This document shows positions 1-5,991 of a DNA stretch of 6,471 nt, piece by piece. The DNA comes from Gemmatimonadaceae bacterium. GTDB taxonomy: Bacteria; Gemmatimonadota; Gemmatimonadetes; Gemmatimonadales; Gemmatimonadaceae. The notes under the pieces were generated by a model that was not told where the DNA came from, ran no database searches, and worked only from the letters and a program-made list of their open reading frames with translations. The stretch covers positions 1 through 6,471 of the forward strand of contig JABFXM010000270.1 in assembly GCA_013361745.1 (NCBI GenBank). Reading direction: 5' to 3'. The stretch's first letter is position 1. Each line of letters opens with the position of its first letter. The position numbers and the translations under genes were made by a program.

Positions 1-122
1 CGATCATCACGCCGATCGCTCCCCTCGGGATCGATCTCGGCTACGGGCTGGATCGCGTGAACAATCTCGGGCAGCCCGCCCCCAGGTGGCAGGTCCATTT
101 CAAGCTCGGCCAGATCTTCTAA
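1..122 (+). CDS. bamA: BamA (Omp85) outer-membrane insertase, C-terminal end only
   Basis: Partial gene entering from the left edge. The reading frame begins at base 3 and stops at TAA 120-122, giving 39 residues. It contains PLGIDLGYGLD, matching the conserved P-[LI]-x-[FI]-D-x-[GA] segment near the end of the BamA barrel, and finishes FKLGQIF. An aromatic terminal Phe in a final beta-strand (the beta-signal) is typical of outer-membrane barrel proteins, and the family ending resembles FxxGxxF. BamA is the core of the BAM complex that folds beta-barrel proteins into the outer membrane. An OmpH/Skp chaperone 18 bases downstream and the lpx genes after it match the widespread bamA-skp-lpxD order, which supports the call. 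The rest of the gene lies outside the window, so POTRA domains cannot be checked. Another Omp85 member is possible but less likely in this context. Confidence 0.85.
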   Translation, partial: IITPIAPLGIDLGYGLDRVNNLGQPAPRWQVHFKLGQIF

Positions 123-130
123 ACACTTCG

Positions 131-135
131 AGGAG
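131..135 (+). promoter_or_regulatory. Shine-Dalgarno site of ompH
   Basis: AGGAG lies 5 bases upstream of the ATG at 141, inside the only real intergenic gap of the window (123-140). It is the clearest ribosome binding site here and fixes the ompH start. The gap is too short for an obvious promoter or terminator, so ompH is probably read through from bamA. Confidence 0.8.
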
Positions 136-140
136 TACTC

Positions 141-770
141 ATGCAGACGTTCGTTCGCGCCGGCCTCGCCGCGCTCGCTCTCGGCATCGCGCCCGTCGCG
201 CTTCACGCGCAGGCTGCCGGCCTGAAGATCGGCTACATCGATTCGCGCGTCATCCTGCAGCAGGCGCCCGGTCGCGCCGAGGCGGAGACCGCGTTCCAGA
301 AGGAGATGCAGACGTACCAGACGCAGGTGCAGCGTATGGGTGATTCGCTCAACACACTCATCGCCAGCTACGACAAGCAGGAGCTCACGCTCAGCCCGAG
401 CGCGAAGGCGACGAAGCAGCAGCAGATCCGCGATCGCCAGGCGGCGTACCAGGAGCGCGTGCAGGGCCTCCAGGAGCAGGCGCAGCAGCGCCAGAGTGAG
501 CTCATGGGCCCGATCATGGAGCGCATCAACCAGGTCATCAACGAGCTGCGTGCGCAGGAAGGGTATTCGTTCATCCTCGACGTGGGCGCGACCGGTGGCG
601 TCGTGGTCGCGGCGGATACGACGCTGAACCTGACCGACAAGGTCATCGCCCGGCTGAAGGCGGTCGCCGTCCGTCCGACCGGCGCGGGCCCCAGCACCAC
701 GCCGGCGCCGACCGGCGCGCCGGTGACGCAGCCCGCGGGCATCACGAAGCCAAAGCCGCCGGCGCAGTGA
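141..770 (+). CDS. ompH: OmpH/Skp-family periplasmic chaperone
   Basis: 209 residues. Skp-type chaperones hold unfolded outer-membrane proteins in the periplasm and deliver them to BAM. Residues 1-23 form a Sec signal peptide: an Arg at 6, a hydrophobic core at about 7-21, and a likely cleavage after LHA (23) before QA, with Ala25 as an alternative. The mature start [11 protein letters not shown] (28-38) is the typical OmpH opening strand. Residues about 43-142 are charged and rich in Gln, Arg and Glu, with few helix breakers, matching the long coiled-coil tentacle. GYSFILD followed by [13 protein letters not shown] closes the body domain as in the family. An unusual feature is the tail at 178-209, with 9 prolines in 32 residues plus Thr and Ala, which is longer than classic Skp (about 160 residues). 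The start is fixed by a good ribosome binding site. The stop overlaps the lpxD start as GTGA. Placement between bamA and lpxD is the usual one for this family. Confidence 0.92.
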   Translation: MQTFVRAGLAALALGIAPVALHAQAAGLKIGYIDSRVILQQAPGRAEAETAFQKEMQTYQTQVQRMGDSLNTLIASYDKQELTLSPSAKATKQQQIRDRQAAYQERVQGLQEQAQQRQSELMGPIMERINQVINELRAQEGYSFILDVGATGGVVVAADTTLNLTDKVIARLKAVAVRPTGAGPSTTPAPTGAPVTQPAGITKPKPPAQ

Positions 771-1837
771 CCTCGGCGGGAACTCACGCGACGCAGGACG
801 GCGGTGGGGGTGCGCGCACCCTCACCGCCGCTGCCGTTGCGAGCGCGGTCTGGGGCCGTGTCATCGGCGACGCCGATGCCGTCGTGGCCGCGGTCGCGCC
901 GCTCGACCGCGCCGGTCCCCGAGATCTGAGCTTTCTCGCCTCGGCACGCTACGCGTCACTACTCGCGAACGCGCGCGCGGGGGTCGTGCTCGTGGCTCCC
1001 GATCTCGCCGAGACCGAAGGGGCCCAGGTGAAGGCACGCGTCGTCGTCGAGAAGCCGCACGAGGCGTTGCTGACGCTGATCCCACGGCTGTACCAGCCGC
1101 CGACGCGCGCGCCGGGCATCGATCCGACGGCACGGCTCGGGCGCGGCGTGACGCTCGGCGACGGCGTCACGGTGGGCGCGCATGCGGTGATCGAGGACGC
1201 GGCCGCGATCGGTGACGGCTCCTGGATCGAGTCGCACGTGGTCGTCGGTTCAGGCGTGACGATCGGCCGCGACTGCCGGCTGCACCCACACGTCGCGCTC
1301 TATCCTGGCGCGCGGCTGGGCGACCGCGTCCAGATCCACAGCGGCGCCCGCATCGCGTCGGACGGCTTCGGCTACGTGTTTCGCGAGGGCGCGCACCAGA
1401 AGATTCCCCACGTGGGCCGCACCATCATCGAGAGCGACGTCGAGATCGGCGCGAACACCACGATCGATCGCGGAAGCATCGACGATACGGTGATCGGCGC
1501 GGGAACGAAGATCGACAACCTGGTGCACATCGGTCACAACGTTCGGATCGGTAAGCTCTGCCTGATCATGGCGCAGGTCGGGATCGCGGGCTCGACGCAC
1601 GTCGGCGATGGCGTGATCCTCGCCGGCCAGGTGGGGCTGAGCGGCCACATCGAGATCGGCAAGGGCGCGCGATTGGCCGCGCAGGCGGGCGTCTTCGGCG
1701 ACGTTCCCGCGGGGGAGACGTGGTCGGGCTACCCCGCGCGCCCGCATCGTGAGTCGCTGCGCTCGCACGCCGCGCTGTTCAAGCTCGCGGGGATGATCCG
1801 CGGGCTCGAGAAGCTGCTCGCGCGGAGCGAGGGATGA
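767..1837 (+). CDS. lpxD: LpxD, UDP-3-O-(3-hydroxyacyl)glucosamine N-acyltransferase
   Basis: 356 residues, close to the family (E. coli 341). LpxD adds the second (R)-3-hydroxyacyl chain from acyl-ACP to the 2-amino group of UDP-3-O-acyl-glucosamine, the third step of lipid A synthesis, in the cytoplasm. The N-terminal uridine-binding domain (about 18-110) includes [15 protein letters not shown] left-handed beta-helix of hexapeptide repeats runs from about 118 to 310, with the insert [31 protein letters not shown] carries His257, matching the catalytic His239 of E. coli, and SGHIEIG carries His294, matching His276. A helical C-terminus follows SGYPARP. The GTG at 767 overlaps the ompH stop (GTGA). 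No other in-frame ATG, GTG or TTG occurs before the conserved domain, so this start is well supported despite lacking a clear ribosome binding site. About 15 Gly- and Thr-rich residues precede the domain. Confidence 0.96.
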   Translation: MTSAGTHATQDGGGGARTLTAAAVASAVWGRVIGDADAVVAAVAPLDRAGPRDLSFLASARYASLLANARAGVVLVAPDLAETEGAQVKARVVVEKPHEALLTLIPRLYQPPTRAPGIDPTARLGRGVTLGDGVTVGAHAVIEDAAAIGDGSWIESHVVVGSGVTIGRDCRLHPHVALYPGARLGDRVQIHSGARIASDGFGYVFREGAHQKIPHVGRTIIESDVEIGANTTIDRGSIDDTVIGAGTKIDNLVHIGHNVRIGKLCLIMAQVGIAGSTHVGDGVILAGQVGLSGHIEIGKGARLAAQAGVFGDVPAGETWSGYPARPHRESLRSHAALFKLAGMIRGLEKLLARSEG

Positions 1838-2664
1838 GCCGGCGCACGATCGCGTCGTCGCGCGATGTCGCCGGCGTCGGGCTGCACATGGGGGTCGAAT
1901 GCCGGCTCGGATTCGAGCCCGCCGCGGCGGGCAGCGGGGTCCGGTTCCGGCGCACCGACCGCGGCGGCGCCGAGATTCCGGCGCGGGTCGATCGGGCGGT
2001 GCTCGCGGAGCGACGTACCCAGCTCGGCGAGGGGGCGGACGCGATCCACACCGTGGAGCACGTGCTCGCGGCGGTGGCGGCGCTCGAGATCGACGATCTC
2101 GTCATCACGATGGACGGTCCCGAGCCGCCGATCCTGGACGGCAGCGCGGGCCCCTTCTTCGAAGCGTTAGGCAGGGCGGGGATTCGCGAGCAGCCGGGGG
2201 ACCGCGATACCTTCAGCGTGGGCGCGGAGGTGCGGATGACCGATGGCGAATCGGAGTACGTCGCGGAGCCCGGGACGGGTCTCGACCTCGACGTCGAGAT
2301 CGTATTTCCGCACCCGGCCATCGGGCGTCAGCGCGGCGAGTACCGGATCACACGGGACAGCTTCGCGCGCGAGCTCGCCGGCGCGCGGACCTTCGGCTTC
2401 GTGCACGAGGTGGACGCGCTGCGGGCGAAGGGATTGATCCGGGGCGCCTCGACCCGGAACGCGGTCGTGCTCGACGAGACCGGCGTCGTCGACACGGAGT
2501 TGCGCTGGCCGGATGAATTCGTACGTCACAAGGCGATGGATTGCGTGGGCGACCTCGCGCTGATCGGGGGGCGGCTGAACGCGCGTGTGCGCGCCGTCCG
2601 CCCGAGCCATCGTGGAACCATCCTCTTCGTGCGCGAGCTCGCGCGCGTCGCTACCCGGAGCTGA
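1834..2664 (+). CDS. lpxC: LpxC, UDP-3-O-acyl-N-acetylglucosamine deacetylase
   Basis: 276 residues. This zinc amidase removes acetate from UDP-3-O-(hydroxyacyl)-GlcNAc, the first committed step of lipid A synthesis. Visible active-site parts: GVGLHMG (14-20); IHTVEH with general base Glu75 and zinc ligand His76; ARTFGF with Thr186; HKAMDCVGD with zinc ligands His232 and Asp236 and conserved Lys233 and Asp240; and His259 near the end, the counterpart of E. coli His265. All key residues are present. The protein stops 17 residues after His259, while E. coli LpxC (305 residues) has about 40, so the C-terminal tail that FtsH recognises in E. coli is absent. The start ATG overlaps the lpxD stop as ATGA, with GGAG at 1824-1827 six bases upstream. 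Unlike E. coli, where lpxC lies in the cell-division cluster, it is embedded here among the other lpx genes. A TTA codon at 2167-2169 is rare for this GC-rich region. Confidence 0.96.
   Translation: MSRRTIASSRDVAGVGLHMGVECRLGFEPAAAGSGVRFRRTDRGGAEIPARVDRAVLAERRTQLGEGADAIHTVEHVLAAVAALEIDDLVITMDGPEPPILDGSAGPFFEALGRAGIREQPGDRDTFSVGAEVRMTDGESEYVAEPGTGLDLDVEIVFPHPAIGRQRGEYRITRDSFARELAGARTFGFVHEVDALRAKGLIRGASTRNAVVLDETGVVDTELRWPDEFVRHKAMDCVGDLALIGGRLNARVRAVRPSHRGTILFVRELARVATRS
2657..2660 (+). promoter_or_regulatory. Shine-Dalgarno site deciding the fabZ start
   Basis: GGAG within the last codons of lpxC, six bases before the GTG at 2667. It supports GTG 2667 over the in-frame ATG at 2541 (deep inside lpxC) and the ATG at 2688 (which would trim the conserved IEEI segment). 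Confidence 0.6.
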
Positions 2665-2666
2665 TC

Positions 2667-3098
2667 GTGCTAGGGATCGAAGAGATCATGAAGGCGCTGC
2701 CGCACCGCTATCCGTTCCTGCTCGTGGATCGCATCCTCGAGATGGAGGCGAAGAAGCGGGTCGTCGGCCTGAAGAACGTGACGATCAACGAGCCGTTCTT
2801 CGAGGGGCATTTCCCCGGGCATCCGATCATGCCGGGCGTGCTCATCGTCGAGGCGATGGCGCAGGTGGGCGGCATCCTGCTGATGGGAGAGTTCGAGGAT
2901 CCCGAGAGCAAGGTCGTCTATTTCATGTCGCTCGACAACGTGAAGTTCCGCCGCCCGGTGAAGCCGGGCGACCAGCTCCGCTTCGAGCTCGAGATGACGC
3001 AGATCCGCGGCCCGGTGTGCAAGATGCGCGGGATCGCGAAGGTCGACGGCGAGGTCGTCTGCGAAGCCGACATGGCGGCGATGGTGCGCGACAAATGA
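2667..3098 (+). CDS. fabZ: FabZ, 3-hydroxyacyl-ACP dehydratase
   Basis: 143 residues from GTG 2667, the usual FabZ length (about 140-155). FabZ dehydrates (R)-3-hydroxyacyl-ACP to trans-2-enoyl-ACP in fatty acid elongation, so it competes with LpxA and LpxD for the same substrate. The single hot-dog domain shows [19 protein letters not shown] at residues 4-22. [14 protein letters not shown] carries catalytic His48, and LIVEAMAQ carries catalytic Glu62. [11 protein letters not shown] is the typical later strand. The open frame extends upstream to an ATG at 2541, but that part overlaps lpxC, does not resemble FabZ and would lengthen the protein by 42 residues, so I reject it. The gene begins 2 bases after the lpxC stop and ends overlapping lpxA as ATGA. 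In Bacteroidota the two enzymes are commonly one LpxC-FabZ polypeptide. Here they are separate, in different frames. Confidence 0.94.
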   Translation: MLGIEEIMKALPHRYPFLLVDRILEMEAKKRVVGLKNVTINEPFFEGHFPGHPIMPGVLIVEAMAQVGGILLMGEFEDPESKVVYFMSLDNVKFRRPVKPGDQLRFELEMTQIRGPVCKMRGIAKVDGEVVCEADMAAMVRDK

Positions 3099-3868
3099 GC
3101 GCGATCCACTCGACGGCGGTGATCGCACCGGACGCGAAGATCGGCAGCGACGTGACGATCGGCCCGTTCGCGGTGATCGGCGAGCACTGCACGATCGGCG
3201 ACGGCTCGGTCATCTCGTCGCACGCGGTGCTCGAGCGTTTCGTCACCCTCGGCACGAAGGTGAAGATCGGCGTCGGCAGCGTCCTCGGCGGGGATCCGCA
3301 GGACCTGAAGTTCAAGGGGGAGCCGACCGTCGTCGAGGTGGGCGACAACACGGTCATCCGTGAGTACGCGACGATCAACCGCGGCACCGCGCCGTCGTTC
3401 AAGACGACGGTCGGGAAGAACTGCCTCATCATGTCGTACGTGCACCTCGCGCACGACTGTCACGTCGGGGACGGCGTGATCCTCTCGAACGGAGTGCAGC
3501 TCGCCGGGCACGTCACGATCGAGGACAAGGTGACGATGTCGGGGTTGAGCGCCGTGCACCAGTTCGCGCGCATCGGACGCTATGCCTTCGTCGGCGGGAT
3601 GTCGCGCGTGTCGAAGGACGTGCCGCCATACATCAAGGCGGTGGGTAATCCGATCAAGCTCTATGGCCTGAACAGCGTCGGGCTGCAGCGCAACGGATTT
3701 CCGGAGGACGTGATGCGCGAGCTGAAGCGGGCGTACCGGCTCTTCTTCCGCTCGGAGCTCAACGTCTCGCAGGCGCTCGAGCGTGCGCGCGCCGAACTGC
3801 AGCCGGGCCCCGAGGTCGAGGCCCTGATCCGATTCGTGGACGAGAGCCAGCGCGGGGTCGTGATCTGA
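3095..3868 (+). CDS. lpxA: LpxA, UDP-N-acetylglucosamine O-acyltransferase
   Basis: 257 residues (E. coli 262). LpxA transfers an (R)-3-hydroxyacyl chain from ACP to the 3-position of UDP-GlcNAc, the first step of lipid A synthesis, as a cytoplasmic trimer. It opens with IHSTAVIAPDAKIGSDVTIG and continues as a left-handed beta-helix of hexapeptide repeats to about residue 185. GGDPQDLKFKGEPT and IREYATINRGT are LpxA signatures. HLAHDCHVG contains His120, the counterpart of catalytic His125 of E. coli. AVHQFARIG contains His155, matching His160. FVGGMSRVSKDVPPY places Gly168 at the acyl-ruler position (E. coli Gly173), which by family knowledge allows a long (about C14) chain. The helical C-terminal domain (about 195-257) has the NSVGLQRNGF motif. 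The ATG overlaps the fabZ stop (ATGA) with no clear ribosome binding site, suggesting translational coupling. The stop shares one base with the next gene (TGATG). Confidence 0.96.
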   Translation: MSAIHSTAVIAPDAKIGSDVTIGPFAVIGEHCTIGDGSVISSHAVLERFVTLGTKVKIGVGSVLGGDPQDLKFKGEPTVVEVGDNTVIREYATINRGTAPSFKTTVGKNCLIMSYVHLAHDCHVGDGVILSNGVQLAGHVTIEDKVTMSGLSAVHQFARIGRYAFVGGMSRVSKDVPPYIKAVGNPIKLYGLNSVGLQRNGFPEDVMRELKRAYRLFFRSELNVSQALERARAELQPGPEVEALIRFVDESQRGVVI

Positions 3869-4875
3869 TGGCCGACGGGAAGACGCGCGTCGGCGTGATC
3901 GGCGCCGGGGGACTCGGGCAGCACCATGTCCGCATCATGAGCGAGCTGCCCGACGCGACGCTGGTCGGCTTCCACGAGTCGCGGCCCGAGCGCGCGGCGG
4001 AGATCGCGTCCACGCTGAAAGCGAAGCCCTTCGCTTCGCTCGACGAGCTGCTGGACTCGGTGGATGCGGTGACGATCGTCGTCCCCACCCCGGCGCACTA
4101 CGAGGTCGCGAAGGAGGCCCTCGCGCGCGGCGTTCACGTGCTCGTGGAGAAGCCGTTCACGGCGACCATCGAGCAGGCCGACGAGCTGCTCGAGCTGGCG
4201 AAGGAGAAGGGAGCGCTCGTCCAGATCGGACACGTGGAGCGCTTCAATCGCGCGATCCGCGCCGCGCTCCCCTACGTCGATCAGCCGAAGTTCATCGAGA
4301 GCGATCGGCTCGCGCCCTTCAACCCGCGCGGCTCCGACGTGGCGGTCGTCCTCGACCTCATGATCCACGACATCGACCTGATCCTCACGCTCGTCGGCGA
4401 GCAGGTGATGTCCGTGTCGGCGGTCGGCGTCGGCGTGCTCACGCCGTCGGTCGACATCGCTAACGCGCGGCTCGGGTTCATCACGGGCGCGGTCGCGAAC
4501 ATCACCGCGAGCCGCGTCTCGCGCGAACGGATGCGCAAGGTGCGCATCTTCCAGCAGAGCGGGTATCTGTCGCTCGACCTCGGCGCGGGCAACGGTGAGT
4601 TCTTCCGCCTGCGCAAGGACGTCGATCTCGCCGAGCTGGCGCGCGCGCCGCTCGCGCTCGAATCCTTCGTCGAGCGCGTGCCGCTCGAGGCCCCGGAGGG
4701 TGAGCCGCTGCGGCTCGAGTTCGAGAGCTTCCTCGCCGCGGTGCAGGGGCGGGCGCCGGTGTCGGTCGCCGGCGAGGAAGGCCGCGCGGCGCTCGCCGTC
4801 GCGCTGCAGATCGTGCGCGAGATCGAGCGTTCGCTTCCCGCTCTCTCCGGCACCGCGACGCCGCGCGCTCGTTGA
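3868..4875 (+). CDS. Gfo/Idh/MocA-family NAD(P)-dependent oxidoreductase, possible GnnA-type sugar-nucleotide 3-dehydrogenase
   Basis: 335 residues. An N-terminal Rossmann domain with GVIGAGGLGQHH (9-20) binds NAD(P). VLVEKPFT (91-98) carries the family Lys95 in the EKP motif, and GHVERFN follows. LDLMIHDIDLI (162-172) gives the catalytic Asp163-xxx-His167 pair typical of Gfo/Idh/MocA sugar oxidoreductases, then the C-terminal alpha/beta domain. All landmarks are intact, so it should be an active enzyme that oxidises or reduces a sugar or sugar nucleotide. Substrate is not readable from the sequence. It lies exactly between lpxA and lpxB, overlapping the lpxA stop by one base, which implies a lipid A role. 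From established work, as I recall it, GnnA of A. ferrooxidans, encoded at this position with aminotransferase GnnB, oxidises the 3-OH of UDP-GlcNAc toward UDP-GlcNAc3N and amide-linked acyl chains. No gnnB is present here, so that function is inference. Other UDP-sugar dehydrogenase roles remain possible. Family call about 0.95, GnnA function about 0.4. Confidence 0.93.
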   Translation: MADGKTRVGVIGAGGLGQHHVRIMSELPDATLVGFHESRPERAAEIASTLKAKPFASLDELLDSVDAVTIVVPTPAHYEVAKEALARGVHVLVEKPFTATIEQADELLELAKEKGALVQIGHVERFNRAIRAALPYVDQPKFIESDRLAPFNPRGSDVAVVLDLMIHDIDLILTLVGEQVMSVSAVGVGVLTPSVDIANARLGFITGAVANITASRVSRERMRKVRIFQQSGYLSLDLGAGNGEFFRLRKDVDLAELARAPLALESFVERVPLEAPEGEPLRLEFESFLAAVQGRAPVSVAGEEGRAALAVALQIVREIERSLPALSGTATPRAR

Positions 4876-4878
4876 GCG

Positions 4879-5991
4879 GTGCGCGAGATCATGATCATCG
4901 CCGGCGAAGCGTCCGGCGACCTGCACGGCGGCGCGCTCGCGGAGCGGCTTCGGGCGATCGCCCCCGACCGGCCGCTGGTCGGCATCGGCGGACAACGGAT
5001 GGATGCGGCGGGTGTCGAGCTGTTCGAGCGCGTGGACAACCTCGCCGTAATGGGGTTCGTCGAGGTGCTGGCGCACGTGCCGAAGCATTGGGCCCTGCTT
5101 CGCACGCTCCGCGAGCGGATGCGGTCGGGCCGCGTTGGCCTCCTCGTGCTCATCGACTACCCGGGATTCAACCTCAAGCTCGCGAGCGCGGCGCACGACG
5201 CCGGGGTGCCCGTGCTGTACTTCATCACGCCACAGGTGTGGGCGTGGGGTGCCGGGCGGCTCTCGAAGATGGCGGAGGTGGTCACTCGCGCGGCGCCGAT
5301 CCTTCGCTTCGAGGAGAAGCTCCTGCGCGACCACGGCATCGACGCGCACTTCGTCGGGCACCCGTTGCTCGATCGCGCGCAGCAGCTGCCCTCGCGGGAG
5401 GAGGCGCGCACGAGCCTCGGGCTGGCCCTCGACCGGCCCGTGCTGGCGCTCTTCCCCGGCAGCCGTGAACAGGAGATCACGCGACACCTCGACGATTTCG
5501 TCGCCACCGGCCGCGAGATGCAGCGTCGTGTCCCCGGGCTGCAGGTCGTCGTCAGCGTCGCGGCGACGATCGACATCGACGCGGCGCGGTGTCCCTTCCC
5601 GATGGGGCGCGGTGCGTCGTTTCCGGTGCTGCGCGCCGCGGACGCCGCGATGTGCAAGAGCGGCACGACCACGCTTGAGGCGGCGGTGGCCGGCTGCCCG
5701 CTCGTCGTCGCCTATCGCACCAGCAGCTGGACGTACTGGATCGCGCGGCGCGTCGTGAAGATCCCGCACATCGGACTGGTGAACGTCGTCGCGGGGCGCG
5801 AGGTCGCGCGCGAGTTCGTGCAGGACGCGCTCGATCCGCACGTGGTGAGCGACGAGCTGCAGCAGCTGCTCTCGCGCACGAGCCCGCGCCGCGCCGAGGT
5901 GGTCAACGGACTCGCCGAGGTTCGCGCGAAGCTCGGCACGCCCGGCGCGGCGGAGCGCGTCGCGCGCATGGCGCTCGAGATGGTGCAGTGA
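4879..5991 (+). CDS. lpxB: LpxB, lipid A disaccharide synthase
   Basis: 370 residues, matching the family (E. coli 382). This GT19 glycosyltransferase joins UDP-2,3-diacylglucosamine to lipid X to form the beta-1,6 disaccharide 1-phosphate at the inner face of the cytoplasmic membrane. Family motifs in order: IIAGEASGDLHG (6-17), VGIGGQRM, LAVMGFVEVL, IDYPGFNLKL (92-101), ITPQVWAWG, FVGHPLLD, LFPGSREQEI (191-200), MCKSGTTTLEAA (258-269) and HIGLVNVVAGREV. The GTG at 4879 lies 3 bases after the oxidoreductase stop and in the same frame. ATG 4891 is a weaker alternative that starts only four codons before GEASGD. Neither has a strong ribosome binding site, so translation is probably coupled to the gene before. 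The stop overlaps the next gene as GTGA. Confidence 0.96.
   Translation: MREIMIIAGEASGDLHGGALAERLRAIAPDRPLVGIGGQRMDAAGVELFERVDNLAVMGFVEVLAHVPKHWALLRTLRERMRSGRVGLLVLIDYPGFNLKLASAAHDAGVPVLYFITPQVWAWGAGRLSKMAEVVTRAAPILRFEEKLLRDHGIDAHFVGHPLLDRAQQLPSREEARTSLGLALDRPVLALFPGSREQEITRHLDDFVATGREMQRRVPGLQVVVSVAATIDIDAARCPFPMGRGASFPVLRAADAAMCKSGTTTLEAAVAGCPLVVAYRTSSWTYWIARRVVKIPHIGLVNVVAGREVAREFVQDALDPHVVSDELQQLLSRTSPRRAEVVNGLAEVRAKLGTPGAAERVARMALEMVQ

Noticed and set aside
118..141. Possible terminator or promoter between bamA and ompH
   Set aside because: The gap is 18 bases, with no hairpin plus T-run and no recognisable -35/-10 pair. It holds only the ribosome binding site.
1118..1700. Tandem DNA repeats in lpxD (and likewise lpxA)
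   Set aside because: The periodicity of about 18 bases is the coding signature of hexapeptide beta-helix repeats, not a DNA-level repeat element.
1250..1768. Antisense frame of 172 codons opposite lpxD
   Set aside because: It has low-complexity Arg/Ala/Asp composition caused by reading hexapeptide-repeat codons backwards, with no start context or domain.
2541..2666. 42-residue N-terminal extension of FabZ from ATG 2541
   Set aside because: It lies inside the conserved zinc-binding end of lpxC in another frame, has Arg/Ala/Pro-rich shadow composition, and FabZ of normal length starts at GTG 2667 with a ribosome binding site.
2585..3094. Upstream extension of LpxA through the whole of fabZ
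   Set aside because: The open frame is the shadow of fabZ. LpxA homology starts at ATG 3095, which overlaps the fabZ stop.
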